The notes under the pieces are model-generated. The model was not told where the DNA came from. It saw only the letters and a list, made by a program, of their open reading frames with translations, and did not search any database. This document shows, piece after piece, positions 1 through 12,600 of a stretch of DNA of 64,000 bases; positions within the stretch are counted from its first letter, which is position 1, and each line of letters opens with the position of its first letter. Made by a program: the position numbers and the translations under genes. The DNA is from Okapia johnstoni (taxonomy: Eukaryota > Chordata > Mammalia > Artiodactyla > Giraffidae): contig CM044316.1 of NCBI GenBank assembly GCA_024291935.2, forward strand, positions 2,410,501-2,474,500, read 5' to 3'.

Positions 1-50
1 CGCAGGTCACCCGCTGGGTGTCCAGGCCCACACTCTGGACTATGGATCCC

Positions 51-130
51 TCAGCCCAGTCCGTTCAGTGTGCTTCTGACTCCTTCCACAGACTCTGCAG
101 CCCTCACGTCTGTGAATCTGGTGGGCAGGG
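51..130 (-). pseudogene. Relic of an X1-type Ig exon, 5' part only
   Basis: Reading the minus strand from 130, after a good acceptor (tctccag), the frame gives [16 protein letters not shown], matching the opening of X1 ([17 protein letters not shown]). It then meets an in-frame TGA at 51-53 before the domain core. No Ig core or donor follows. It looks like the surviving 5' end of a lost exon copy. Confidence 0.7.
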
Positions 131-429
131 CTGGAGAGGTTAGAAGGTATGGAGAACATCCGACTCTGCAGAGGTCACTGGGGGACAGGATGGAGTGAAA
201 GACGCAGGCCCCAAAGGACACAGGACAGAACTTTCAGTGACATGAGGGGTGGGAAGCAGCTCAGAGGCGTGTTTCTCAGGGTTCACACAACAGCCCAGGA
301 AGGAGGAAGGAATTCTGTTTAGTTATGGGAAGAGGATAAGGCTGAGATGAAGAGGGGTTAGGGTAATATGCCATAGGTCAATAACTGGACACCAAACAAC
401 AGCTCTGCATGGCCACACATGGTCTTTAC

Positions 430-693
430 CCCTGACGGTGAGCATGGCTGAGGTCCTCTCCTGTCCGCACACACATGAATATTCTCCAGCATCCTCCAGG
501 GTCACATCACGGATCTCCAGCTCACACACGGCTCCGTCCTGCCTCAGGCTCACTCTGTCCCCAGCTCTGAGGGTCTTGGGCCCCTTCCTCCACTCCACGG
601 GGGCCACCTTGCTCAGCTCACAGCGCAGCTTGACTATGGCCCCTTCCACAGCCTCTTCCTTCTCCAGACCTTTTGTGAACTTGGCAGGCAGGG
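430..693 (-). CDS. OBSCN: Obscurin Ig exon X1
   Basis: This exon is 264 nt (88 codons) with phase-1 boundaries; the acceptor lies after 693 and the donor before 430 (AGGG|GTAAAG). Counting the split first codon as residue 1, the domain has the B-strand Cys at 25, Trp at 35 (PVEWRKG), and Tyr 72 and Cys 74 in DAGEYSCVC. It is the most C-terminal intact domain in the window. It is nearly the same as X2 and X3, so it is a recent duplicate. The start was set by splice sites and not by the internal Met. Confidence 0.92.
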
Positions 694-3600
694 CTGGAGG
701 TGGTCAGAGAGACACACACTATCATGCTCTCTGAACCCACAGATTAGATAGGTCCTGGACATCACAGAGAAGACACAAAACCCAACTGGATGCAGGTCAC
801 CTGCTGGGTGTCCAGGCGCACACTCTGGACTATGGCTCCCTCAGCCCAGTCCGTTCAGTGTGCTTGTGACCCCTTCCACAGACTCTGCAGCCCTCACGTC
901 TGTGAATCTGGTGGGCAGGGCTGGAGAGGTTAGAAGGTGTGGAGATCATCTGACTCTCCAGAGGTCACTGGGGGACAGGACGTGACAGGATGGAGTGAAA
1001 GACGCAGACCCCAACAGGACACAGGACAGAACCTTCAGTGACATGAGGGGTGGGAAGCAGCTCAGAGGCCCGTTTCTCATGGTTCACACAACAGCCCAGG
1101 AAAAAGGAAGGAATGTTATGGGAAGAGGGTAATGTTGAGATGAGGAGAGAAGGTGGAACGAGTATAGGGAGATGCCATGAAGTTAATAACTGGACACCAA
1201 CACGCAGCTCTGCTTTGCCACACGTGGTCCTTACCGCTAATGGTGAGGGTGGCTGAGGTCCTCTCCTGCCCGCACACACACAAATACTCCCCAGCATCCT
1301 CCACAACAAGGTCACGGATCTCCAGCTCACACATGGCTCCCTCCTGCCTCAGGCTCAGTCGGTCGCCGGCTCTGAGGGTCTCAGACCCCTTCCTCCACTC
1401 CACGGGGGCCGCCTTGCTCAGCTCACAGTGCAGTGTGACCGTGGCCCCTTCTGTGGCCTCCTTGTTTCTCAGTCTTCTTGTGAACTCAGCAGGCAGAGCT
1501 GAGGACAGTAAGATATGTAAGCATCAGAGTCTTGGGGGAATTTTGAAAGCAGGACATGACAAGACAGAGGAAAAGACACAGATGCCCACAGGACACAGGA
1601 CACAGGACAGAACCTGCAGTGACACAGGAGGTGGGAAGCAGCTAGGAGGCTGGTTTCTCGTAGTTTACACAACAGCCCAGGAAGGAGGAAGGAATTCTGT
1701 TTAGTTATGGGAAGAGGGTGACACTGAGACGAGGAGGGAAGGTGGGAGGAGTGCAAGGAGACTACACGAAGTCAGTAACTTGACACCAAACCACAGCTCC
1801 GCTTGGCCACATGCGGTCTTTACCCCTGACGGTGAGCGTGGCTGAGGTTTTTTCTTGCCCGCACACACATGAATATTCTCCAGCATCCTCCACAGTCAGG
1901 TTACGCATCTCCAGCTCACACACGGCCCCGTCCTGCCTCAGGATCACTCTGTCCCCAGCTCTGAGGGTCTCGGGCCCCTTCTTCCACTCCACGGGGGCTT
2001 CCTTGCTGAGCTCACAGTGGAATATGGCCGTGGTCCCTTCCGTGACCTCCTTGCTTCTCAGTCTTCCTATGAACTCAGCAGGCAGAGCTGCAACAAGGCC
2101 CAGTGGACACATCACCTTCATCCTCCCACAAAGGATGAAAGGGACTGTGTGGGACTGCATAGTGTCACATGGGCCGAGTGGCTGAAGATGCTTACCCTTT
2201 ATGGTGAGCCTGGCCGATGTCATCTGGTCCCTGAAACAGCAGAAGTACTGCCCGCTGTCCTGAGGCCGCAGGTCTCGGACCACCAGCTCCAGCACGGTCC
2301 CGTCCTGTCGCCAGCTGTACTTGCCTCCAGGCTGCAGAACCTCATCACCGCGCCGCCACTCCACGGGCCTGACCACAGATGACAGCATGCAGCGCAGGGT
2401 GGCAGCACCCCCCTCCAGCACCTCCATGTCCTTCAGGCCCTCTCGGAACTGCACTGGCCGAGCTGTGGACAGGCATGAGCTCAGTCAGTACAGCCCGCAC
2501 CTGCTGCCTCCCACAGGCCTCCCCGCACGGCTAAGGATGGTGGAGGGCAGAACCGGCAGAGGCAGGCAGGCCCACCTCGCTGTCTGCACTGGGGACTAGT
2601 GATGGGGACCTCGAGACCTCTGCCTGTCCAGGAGGGTGAGCCAAACAGCAGGAAGCAGAGAAGGTGGGGTGTTATGGGCTACATTTAATCCCCCAAATTC
2701 ACCTGCTGGAGCCCTAACCCTCAGGACCAAAGAATGGAGCCGTATTTGGAGATAGGGATCTTGAAAGGGATGATTAAGGTAAAATTAGGTCAGTAGAATG
2801 GGTCTTACTCCCATATTATTGGTGTCCTTACAAGAAATGGAAATTAGCACACAGACACACACAGAGGGATGACCAGGTGAAGACACAGGGAAAAGATGGC
2901 CATCTAGATGCCAAGGAGAAAGGCCTCCAGGGAAACCAGGCCTGCAACACCTTGATCTCAGACTTCTGGTCTCCAAACCTAGGAGACAATAAGTGTCTGT
3001 CTTTTAAACCACCCAGTCTGTGGTACTTGGTAGCCAGGCCAAGCCAAATGAGATGGAGATGAGCCAAGCCAAGAGAAGGGAGACATGGCAAAGTAAGCAC
3101 ACAAGATGGTCAGCAATGAAGTTAAAAAAAAAAAAAGACTGCTGCCCAGAAGACCAAGAGTGGGTGACAGAGGCTTTCAGGAGCAGAAGAAACCCAGAGA
3201 CAGGGTAGCCAGCGGGCAGAGTGAGATGGACGAGCTGCTGAAGATACAGGAGGACGGAAGGAGCCTTAGGACACCCGGCATCCACACAAAGAGGACAGTG
3301 AGAGTCCTGGAGTCCCCCTGGCCCTGAGCAGGATGAGGGACGTGGGTGTCAGGAGTGTGGCTGGAGGCTGCCCAGCACCCCTCTCCTGGGGCTCACCATG
3401 GACCCTGACAATGGAACTGCTCCAGGCGCCCGCGGCCTCACACTTATAGCGCCCACTGTCCTGCGGGGTGGTGTCAGTGATGACCAGCTGGGCCCGGCGG
3501 CCCTCATAGGTCAGCCGGCACCGGGCCGATGGCCGCAGGGGCTTCCCATCCTTGGTCCAGCACACAGGGCTGTCGGAGGCAGAAGTCTCACAGACCAGGG

Positions 3601-6600
3601 TCAGATCCTCCCCTTCCGTGACTGTGGCATCCGTGAGCCCCTGGGAGAAAACACTTGGCTTCTCTGCAGACAGAGAGGGATGCATAAGACTTGCAGGCTC
3701 CTGCAGGAGAAGTTCCAGGCCTTGCTACACACCAGGCAACACTCCTAGTCAGTGCCCACCCGCCCCCACACCCCCATTCTGGGCTGCAGACAGGACTGCT
3801 GGGAGAACAGGACAGGTTCCATGTGGCCCAGCCCCCACACTGACCTTGGGTTCACCTCTGCATACCATGTCTTCAGACAGCACCACTCAGTCCTGGGATC
3901 CAAGGCCCCAGCCCAAGGGAAGCCTACGATGCCTTCCTTCTCTGTGAGCCCCAGGGCCTCACCCAGGATAGAGCCAAGCCACTGCCTTGAAGTTGCACAC
4001 TCAATCATACGGACTGGCCCGCACCATGCACTGGGCTCTGGGCCTCCAACCTACCTGTGACCTGCAAGGCAGCTGAGGTTCGTTGGTCACCTGCCTCAAA
4101 ATGGATGGTGCCTGAGTCCTTGAGCGCCAGCTGCCGCAGGGTGAGCACATGGTAGCCACCTGGCTGGGCCTCGATCTCATTGAGTTCATTGGCAGACAGG
4201 GGTGTTTTGTCCAAGAACCAGTGGACAGGCTTGTAGTCGGCAGGGGAGATGCGGCAGCAGAAGGTGGCCGAGGAGCCCTCCTGCACCTCCACATCCTCCA
4301 GGTCCTCTGTGATGAGCACTTTCTGGCCTTCAGAGACACAAACAGGCACGTCAGGGACCCCGTGGACAGCTGCCAAGGCAAACGGGGTGCTCCTCAAGAC
4401 CTGATCTGGGGTGGCTCTCATCAGGGAGCGAGCAGATGACTTTAACAAAAAATATTAAGTGGGTCTGAGCTGAACGGCCCAAAAGCATTTGTTTTAGGCC
4501 CACCAATGAGCCCTCAATCCACCTCTTGGGTCTTTCTGCAGAGCACACAGGCAGACCCACAGCACGGCCCTCCATCAAGCTGAGCTTCATACATGTCTAT
4601 ATCCATTGTCCCTGTCACAGAAATCACTTCATGCCATTCAATTTTGTATTAACAGAAGTGTGAAAAAAAAAAAGAGACATGCAGCTATGATAACATTTAA
4701 ACTGAATGATTTGTAGGACTGACAACATGCATTTCTAGAAAAAAAAATTTTTTTTTGCTGCTGTCTTAGGTATGGTGAAAGCTTAAGAAGTCATAAATAC
4801 TGACTGGCTTCCAGATTCCTTCTGCATTCACAGATGTCTTGAAGCTATTGCACACCAGAAAGCATAGATGGCACATTTGTTCTTGTTCTTGTTCAGTCCC
4901 TAAGTCGTGTCTGACTCTTTGTGACCCCATGGACTGCAGTACGCCAGGCTCCTCTGTCCTCCACTATCTTCCTGAGTTAGCTCAAATTCACATCCATTGA
5001 GTCAGTGATGCTATCTAACCATTTCATCTTCTGCCACCCCCTTCTCCTTTAGCCTTCAATCTTTCTCAGCATCAGGGTCTTTTCCAATGAGTCGGCTCTT
5101 CACATCAAGTGGCCAAATACTACAGCTTTGGCTTCAGCATCAGTCCTTCCAATGAATATTTAGAGTTGATTTTCTTTAGGATTGATTGATTTGATCTTCC
5201 TGCAGTCCAAGGAACTCTCAAGAGTCTTCTTCAGCACAATTTGAAAGCATCCATTCTTCAGTGCTCAGCCATCTTAATGGTCCAAATATCACATCCGTAC
5301 ATGACTGCTGGAAAAAATGTAGCTTTGACTGTATGGACTTTGGCAGCAAAGTGATATCTCTGCTTTTTAATATGCTGTTTAGGTTTGTCATAGCTTTCCT
5401 TCCAAGCAGCAAGCGTCTTTTAATTTCATGGCTGCAGTCACCGTCCACAATGATTTTGGAGCCCAAGAAAAGAAAATCTGTCACTTTTTCCCCTTCTATT
5501 TGCCATGAAGTGATGGGACCAGATGCCATGATCTTAGTTTTGAATGTTGAGTTTTAAGCCAGATTTTTCAGACTCCTCTTTTACCCTTACCAAGAGGCTC
5601 TTTAGTACCTCTTTGCTTTCTGCCATTAGAATGGTGTCATCTGCATATCTGAGCTTATTGATATTTCTCCTGGCAATCTTGATTCCAGCTTGTGCTTCAT
5701 CCAGCCCTGGGATTTCACACGATTTACTCTACATATAAGTTAAATAAGTAGGGTGACAATATACAATTTACTCCTTTCCCAATTTTGAACCAGTTCATTG
5801 TTCCATGTCCGGTTTTAACTGCAGCTTCTTGACCTGCATACAGGTTTCTCAGGAGACAGGTATGGTTGTCTGGTATTCCCATCTCTTTAAGAATTTTCCA
5901 CAGTTTGTTGTAATCCACACAGTCAAAGGCTTTAGCATAATCAATGAAGCAGAAGTAGATGTTCTGTAATTTTCTTGCTTTCTCTATGATTCAGCGAATG
6001 TTGGCAATTTGATCTCTGGTTCCTGTGCCTTTTCTAAAGCAGGCAGATGCTTTACCGCTGAGCCACCAGGGGAGCCCATTGTGAGATGAGTGCAACTGTA
6101 TAGTAGTTTGAGCATTCTTTGGCATTGCTCTTCTTTGGGACTGGAATGAAAACTGACCTTTTCCAGTCCTGTGGCCACTGCTGAGTTTTCCAAATTTGCT
6201 GGCATATTGAGCGCAGCACTTTGATAACATTAGATGGCACATCAGGAGGGTGACTTATTCAAAAGGAGATAGGCACTGATCTCCTTATCTTTGTGTGTCA
6301 GTTGTGATTCATGAACTGACACACAAGGAAAAGGCTTTGGCAGGAAGCAGTAGCCTAGCACAAGCCTGTGTGTTCTGAATTTGTCCAAAGACTATATGTT
6401 GTTATTATGGTACACTCTCTTTTATAATTGTGTGTTAGTCACTCAGTCGTGCCCTACTCTTTGCAACCCCAAGGACTGCAGCCTGCCAGGCTTCTCTGTC
6501 CATGGGACTTTGCAAGCAAGGATACTGGAATAGGTTGCCATTTCCCTCTCAAGGGGATCTTCCCAACTGAGGGATCAAACCCAAGTGTCCTGCATTGCAG

Positions 6601-9600
6601 GCACATTCTTTACAGACTGAGCTACCACGGAAGCCCCACTTTTGTAACACATGAATTTATTTATTTACCATCTATTTAGCTGCATTAGGTCTTAGCATGG
6701 GGCTTCAGTAGTTGTGGCATGCAGACTTAGCTGCTCCAAGGCATGTGGGATCTTAGTTCCCCAAGCAGGGATTGAACCCACATTCCCTGCACTGCAAGGC
6801 AGATTCTCAACCACTGTACCACCAGGGAAGTCTGGACACTCGCTTTAATTGCCTTTTTAAAGTACTAACATTCACTTTAGATTAGACAGCTTCCGTTGCA
6901 CTAACGAAATGTTTTCACTGAGCTCAGTGGATTCACTGTGTTTCACTGAAAAAGAGGAAAAAATCAAGAGTGGGGCTTCTTTGTTATTTTCTACGGACAG
7001 ATCCTGGGAAGGACAGCTGACTTCACCCTGATGCCAGCCCTGGGATCAGTAGGGCTAGACTCAACCCGGCCCTGATGCCTACTTGCCCTGCAACCTTGGA
7101 CCAGCCAATAAGCCCTAGTGAAGTAGGGGAATGACAATCTTCATCCTGCCGGCCTGGTGAAAACTGCTGTTCAAACCTGAAGACATCCCTGAGCCAGTGA
7201 CTCTCCACAGGGGTAGAGGAGGTACATTCATGTGTAAGTACATGCAGAGCCCATGCATGGACACATGCTGGAAGGGCTCCAGAAACATTCACCCGGCAAA
7301 CAAATGCACAAATAGACAAGGGCTGCCAACTCATTGATACAAGGCCCAGTGACAAGACCGCCCAGGGCAACCCTCCTTGGAGATGGGGAAACCGAGGCTG
7401 AGTTAGTCCAGGGCCAGGCAGAGCTCTGATCTCTGCCCACCTCCAAATCCACTTTAAACAAAGCTTATACCTGAGCACACCACAGGCCTTGAAATCTAGC
7501 GGGCAAATAAAAGCAACAGCACAGTGCCCACGCCTAACCTTTCACCAGGAGCCGAGCCTGGGACTGGGCCTGGCCAATGTCGCAGGTGTAGGTGTCACTG
7601 TCTGCCTTCTCCAGGGCACTGATGGTGAGCCGCAAGGTCAGGCCCTCCTGGCTGGGCGCATGCTTCCCCGAGGCCTGCAGCTCTGTGAGGCCCTTGCGCC
7701 AGGTCACTGAGCCTGCAGGGCGCTCCGTCTTGCAAGTGAATGTGGCTGTGCCCTTCTCCTCCACGTGTAGGTCAGCCAACGGCTCTGTGAACCGGTTTGC
7801 CTTTTCTGGTGGAGGGGCAGGAATGAGTGGGAGGGTGAGGCCTGTGCGGATGCCATGTAGGCCCTCAGGACAGGAAATCACTCCCATCACAGGTGGTTCT
7901 CCTGGCCCACCCACAGATCCTCAGGGACCTGGGAGAGTCCCTTCTCTGCTGGGTGCCTCTCCCTTCCTACCTGGGACAGAACGGCTCCCCGGGGGCAGCC
8001 CCAGGCTCTCATGTGGGTTACCTTCCACTTGGAGACTGGCTGTGCTTTTGGAAGACTCCGTCTCACATGTGTATTTGCCCGAGTCTTTGAGTGAGGCTGC
8101 ACGGATGACCAATGAGGCCCGAGTGCCTTCGGTGAGCAGGTCATACTTCTGACTCTTGCGAATGGCCTTCCCATCCTTCAGCCAGCGCACTGGGGTCCCC
8201 TCCCGTGACAGCTCACACCTAAGCACCACATCCTCACCCAGCATGGCCTGCTGGTCTTCCAGTGGCTTTATAATGTCAACTGACCTCTCTGGAAAGAACA
8301 GAGATGTGCCTGATAAGGCCTGGCCAGAGCTCCACCCATGACCATGGCCCTAGCCATGCCTGGGGTTAAGACAAGGCAAGCATTCAAGAGCTTCCAAGCT
8401 CTGGAGGCTGAGACCACAGAACCTACAGCTCTAAAACTTCCAACTCTGGAACCTCAGGCCCAGGGGCCTCAGAGCCCTGGAATACCAGGGGAGGACCCTG
8501 GGAAAGAGAGCTATTAGACCACAGAATCTTATGTTCTCATCACTGTTCAGAGCTCTGTAACTCAAAAAGCATGGCCATGGGCTGAGCTTTACCCATTGGC
8601 ACCAAGTATTTATGCTGGAAGTAGCAGCTCATAAATTTCAATGGCAATTTCACTACCAACATGAGCCATGCACCCTGGGAGCTACCAGAGCAGTTGAACC
8701 ACGGACTGAAGCTTACAAATCCTGCTCCTGCCCAAAGGCTCCAGAACCTCATCCTAAAGGGTAATCCTGGTCGTCCACACAGTTCTAGATGACCAGAACC
8801 GCCCAGTACTCCAACAGATGCCTCTAGGTGCTCATCAGGGGCTGGGGAGACAGTCACTAGACACAAGCCCTTGCAGCTTCCAAGCCCAAGACCCCGGCTC
8901 CAGGCTTCCTGGGGAGTGCCCAGGCTCAGGAGCTCTCAAAGCAGCCCCTGGACACAGCCCCTTGACCTGCCCCAGCCAGTCAGTTCCCACTGCCAGCATT
9001 CACCCACCTTTGATGATGAGCGAGGCTTTGGAGGTGAGGCCCCGCACAGAGAAGACCACCTCCCCAGCGTCGCTTGGCATGGCATCTCGGATAGCTAGAG
9101 TGTACTTGCGGCCCTGGCGCGTGGCACAGAAGCGGCCGGAGCTGCCCACCGTTTTCCCGCTCACTGTCCACACAGCCACATCGCCAGTGTTCTCATGAGA
9201 CAGGATGCACTCGAAGCTGCAGCTCTCGCCCTCCAGCACCTCCACTGTCTTCAGCCTCTTGGTGATGCCCACGTGCAGCTCTGTGGGCCATGGGAGACAG
9301 CTGTCATGCCGGCTGGGCCCACGGAGGCCTGCCCCACGAGATAGGCACCATCAAGCCGATAGCAGCATCAGGCCAGACCCCAGGAGGGGCACACCTCTGG
9401 TTGACCTGCATAGCCCCCCTCTCTAACCCTACTCCCAGGAGGCCTGCTGCCTCTCTCAGCAAGCGTCCTTTCCACCTCCTGCTGTCCACACTCTGGCAGT
9501 TAGATGGCTGACGGCTGTGAGTGGCAACCAGGGTGACTCCTTTCACATTTGCTAGAGGATAACGTGGAGAGAATAAACACCACCCAGTTGCCACCAGCTT

Positions 9601-12600
9601 ATACACTCCATAAAAAGAACAGCTGCCCCAAATGAAGGGGAATCCAGCTCTAAGACAAACTCACCACACCACCCTTCCCCTTCGTGTCTCATCACAAACT
9701 GGCCAGACCATCAGGGACAAGCCAGGGGGTCACTGGGCAACACGCCTGCCAAACACGTAAGAGAGGAAAGGACTAGGGGAATGGAGTTAGAACAGAGACA
9801 TATACAGGACATCAGGTACCCATCAGGAAGCATGCCCAGACTGGAAGGAGCCTGGGAAAAGAAAGGTGACCTGCCCACAAGCCACCTTCACCAGGCGGCG
9901 CCGTGGCCTGGGAGTCCTCCTGGGGCACCCCCCGCCTGACATTGCAGCCTCTCCCACGCACCACCCTCCTGATGCCTCTCTCTGGGGCCCCTGTGCCTGC
10001 CCACACATCCCCGGGTGCAGAGGGAAGTTTCCAGCCTCTGCTGGGACTCAATCAAGCAGGGCCAGTCTGTCTCCCAGGCTTTGCTCTGTTGCCTATTACC
10101 CCTGGCCCACCTGCCTGCACCTGGGCCTTCTAAGACCCTGTCAAGCCCACTCCTTCAGGAGTCTGCCCTGATCTCTCCAGGCTCAGCAGAGCAGACCCTG
10201 GTCTCCGAGAATGGGCGGGTCCCCTGAGCACAGGCACTCCCACACCCAGAGCCACACCCCCAGTGCCCTGGCCCCACCGTCTGGAGCTGGCCACAGCACG
10301 CACCATGTACGCTGACACGGGCACGGGTTTCCTCAGTGCCCACGTTGCAGGTGTACAGGCCGGCATCATCCTGACTCAGGTTGTGCACCACGAGGCCTCG
10401 CATGCCCGCCGTGTGCAGGAAGTCATACTTGTCACTGGGGTCCAACGCCACGCCGTCCTTCCGCCACACCACCTGGGCGCGGTGGTCAGATACCTCGCAC
10501 TGCAAGGCCAGTGTGCCCCGCTCCTCTGCAGACACATCATCCAATGCCTTCAGAAACACCACTGGCTTCCCTGCAGGAAGAGTATGGGCGACTCAGGGGA
10601 CGCACTGCCGCCTCGGGCCCTCTGGGGAAAGGGTGCGTGTCCCAAGGGTCCCCACGCGCCACACAGAGCCACCTCACCTTTGACCGCCAGGTGGGCGGAG
10701 GCCGTAACCTTGGGGGAGGAGATGCACACGGTGCCCCTGTCAGCCTGCTGGACCCGCTTCAGCACCAGGGTGTGGTGGCGGCCCTCGTGGGTGATCTCGT
10801 GAAAGCTGTCATTATACAGCGGTGTCCCGTTGAGCAACCACTCCACTTCTTCATCCTCGTGCGACAGCTCGCAGGAAAAGCAGGCACGGCCCTCCTCCAG
10901 GACCTCCACGTCCTCCAGCGGCTGTGTCACCGTCACCTTCCGTTCTGCCAGGAGCATGAGGCAGCTTCAGCGTGACCGCTGCCGCTGCCTCCTCTAGAGA
11001 CCCTCGGGGGCCCCACGCCCCTCACTCTCTACCTTCCACAGTGACCTCCTAGAGACCCTTGGGGGCCCCACGCCCCTCTCTCTCTACCTTCCACAGTGAC
11101 CTCTGCGCTGCTCTGGGCGCTGCCGGCCTGGCACCGGTAAACACCAGCATCCGCAGGGGTGAGCCGCAGGACACGCAGCTCCGCCATGTGGCCCTCCAGC
11201 CTCATCTTGAACTTGCTGGAAGGCGCCAGGGGCGTCTCCTCCTTGTACCACTGCACAGCCTTGGGAGGAGGCTTGAAGTCACAGGACAGGACGACAGACT
11301 GCAGCTCACGACCCATCTTGGGCTCCAGGGGCCGTGTGAGCACCACGGGAATGTCTGCGGTGGGAGGAAGAGGGAAGCAGGCATACAATGGGCCAGACCA
11401 TGAGGCCGGAACCCCTGCCCCTTCCCAGGCCCCCTCCACCCTCAGCTGAGCCACAGGGCAGTGCTCTCTCACCTGAGACCACCAGGGAGGCAGTGGAGCG
11501 TGATTTGCCAATGGTGAAGTGCACCGGCCCCGTCATGGTGGAGCAGGTGCGCCGCAGTGTCAGCCGATGCACTGTGCCCTCCTGCTCTATCCCCACATCA
11601 GCCCCCGCCTGCAGCACCGTCCTTCCCAGGAGCCACTTGGGGGGCCGCACCGAGGGGATGGAGGTCTCACACTCGAACCAGGCGGGGGCGGGCTCCATCA
11701 CCGTCACATCCTGCAGGCCCCGCACGACCACAATGGACTGCTCTGTGGATGAGGGCCAGTCACCCGGGCAGTCCCGTGGGAGGGTCATGAGCCGCGTCCC
11801 ACCCCCCCACCTCTGCAGGGTTTGCTCCTGGGAACAGACCCTCTCGGGCACACTCACATCCTCCTGGGAGCACCCCGAGGCCACCAGTAGGGCCCTCCTC
11901 AGAGCTGTATGCTCAGTAGCTGCAGCTGTGTCCAGCTCTGTGCAACCCTATGGACTGAAGCCCGCCAGGCTCCTCTGTCCGTGGGAGTCTCCAGGCAAGA
12001 ATACTGGAGCGGGTTGCCATGCCCTCCTCCAGGCGATCTTCCCAACCCAGGGGTAGAACCCATGTCTCTTACGTCTCCTGCATTGGCAGGCAGGTTCTTT
12101 ACCACTAATGCCACCTGGGATGCCCAAGCCTCCAAGTGCCACAGGCCACAACCCCTTTCCTGGGGAAAAAAGGAACAGCTTCACCCAGCCCTGCCCAAAC
12201 CTTCTACGAAGAACTGTGCACTGGTCTTCACATCACCAGCATCGCACGTGTAGGTGTCCTCGTCCTCAGGCTGGACAGCTTTGATGACCAGCTTGCGGTA
12301 GAGGCCATCACTGACCATCTCGTACTTGGCCCCAGGATGCAGCTCCACGCTACCCTTGAACCACCGCACCTGGGCACTGGCCCTTGACATCTGGCACTCG
12401 AGCATGCCGCGGTGCTTCTCCATCGCGATCTTATCCCGCAGCGGGCGGAGGATGGACACAGGCAGCTCTGGGGGTACACCCCACGGGGTCAGAGTGGGCA
12501 CACAGCGAGCCCGAACCCACCAGCCAAACTGGGACCCCACGCTCAGGCTAGAAACAGCCCAGACAACCTGCCCACCAGAGCCAGCAGGCAGCAAGGCGGA

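Larger units (their letters stand above)
1..2087 (-). repeat. Local tandem duplication carrying Ig exons X1, X2 and X3
   Basis: The sequence from position 3 recurs at 793 (offset 790), covering intron, a dead exon relic and the next Ig exon. The third copy (about 1500-2087) shares the exon and its downstream intron (for example the block near 1580-1760) but has no relic. Exon starts at 430, 1235 and 1824 give spacings of 805 and 589 bp. The first unit touches the left edge, so the array may continue beyond it. Confidence 0.85.
4328..7538. other. Intron X7-X6
   Basis: This 3.2-kb intron holds a BovB copy, a Bov-tA SINE and a CHR-type SINE, described separately. The stretches 4328-4864, 6243-6426 and 6840-7538 show nothing recognisable beyond simple A/T runs near 4660 and 4740. 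Confidence 0.8.

Noticed and set aside
1762..2454. One 230-codon exon fusing X3 and X4
   Set aside because: The 108-bp spacer is open by chance. It has a good donor and acceptor at the usual phase-1 places and its translation is not Ig-like. Intron retention remains possible but is not the parsimonious reading.
2672..3055. Retroviral remnant with genes
   Set aside because: Only a solo LTR of the old MLT1 type is seen. There is no internal region or primer-binding site nearby.
7023..7478. 151-codon minus-strand open frame in intron X7-X6
   Set aside because: It has no Ig motif, no fitting splice sites and no similarity to neighbouring domains. It lies in ordinary intron sequence.
11029..11511. 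Single long exon reading through the X12 donor
   Set aside because: The frame stays open only because of the 55-bp duplication. Splice sites and the standard 267-nt length favour the short exon.
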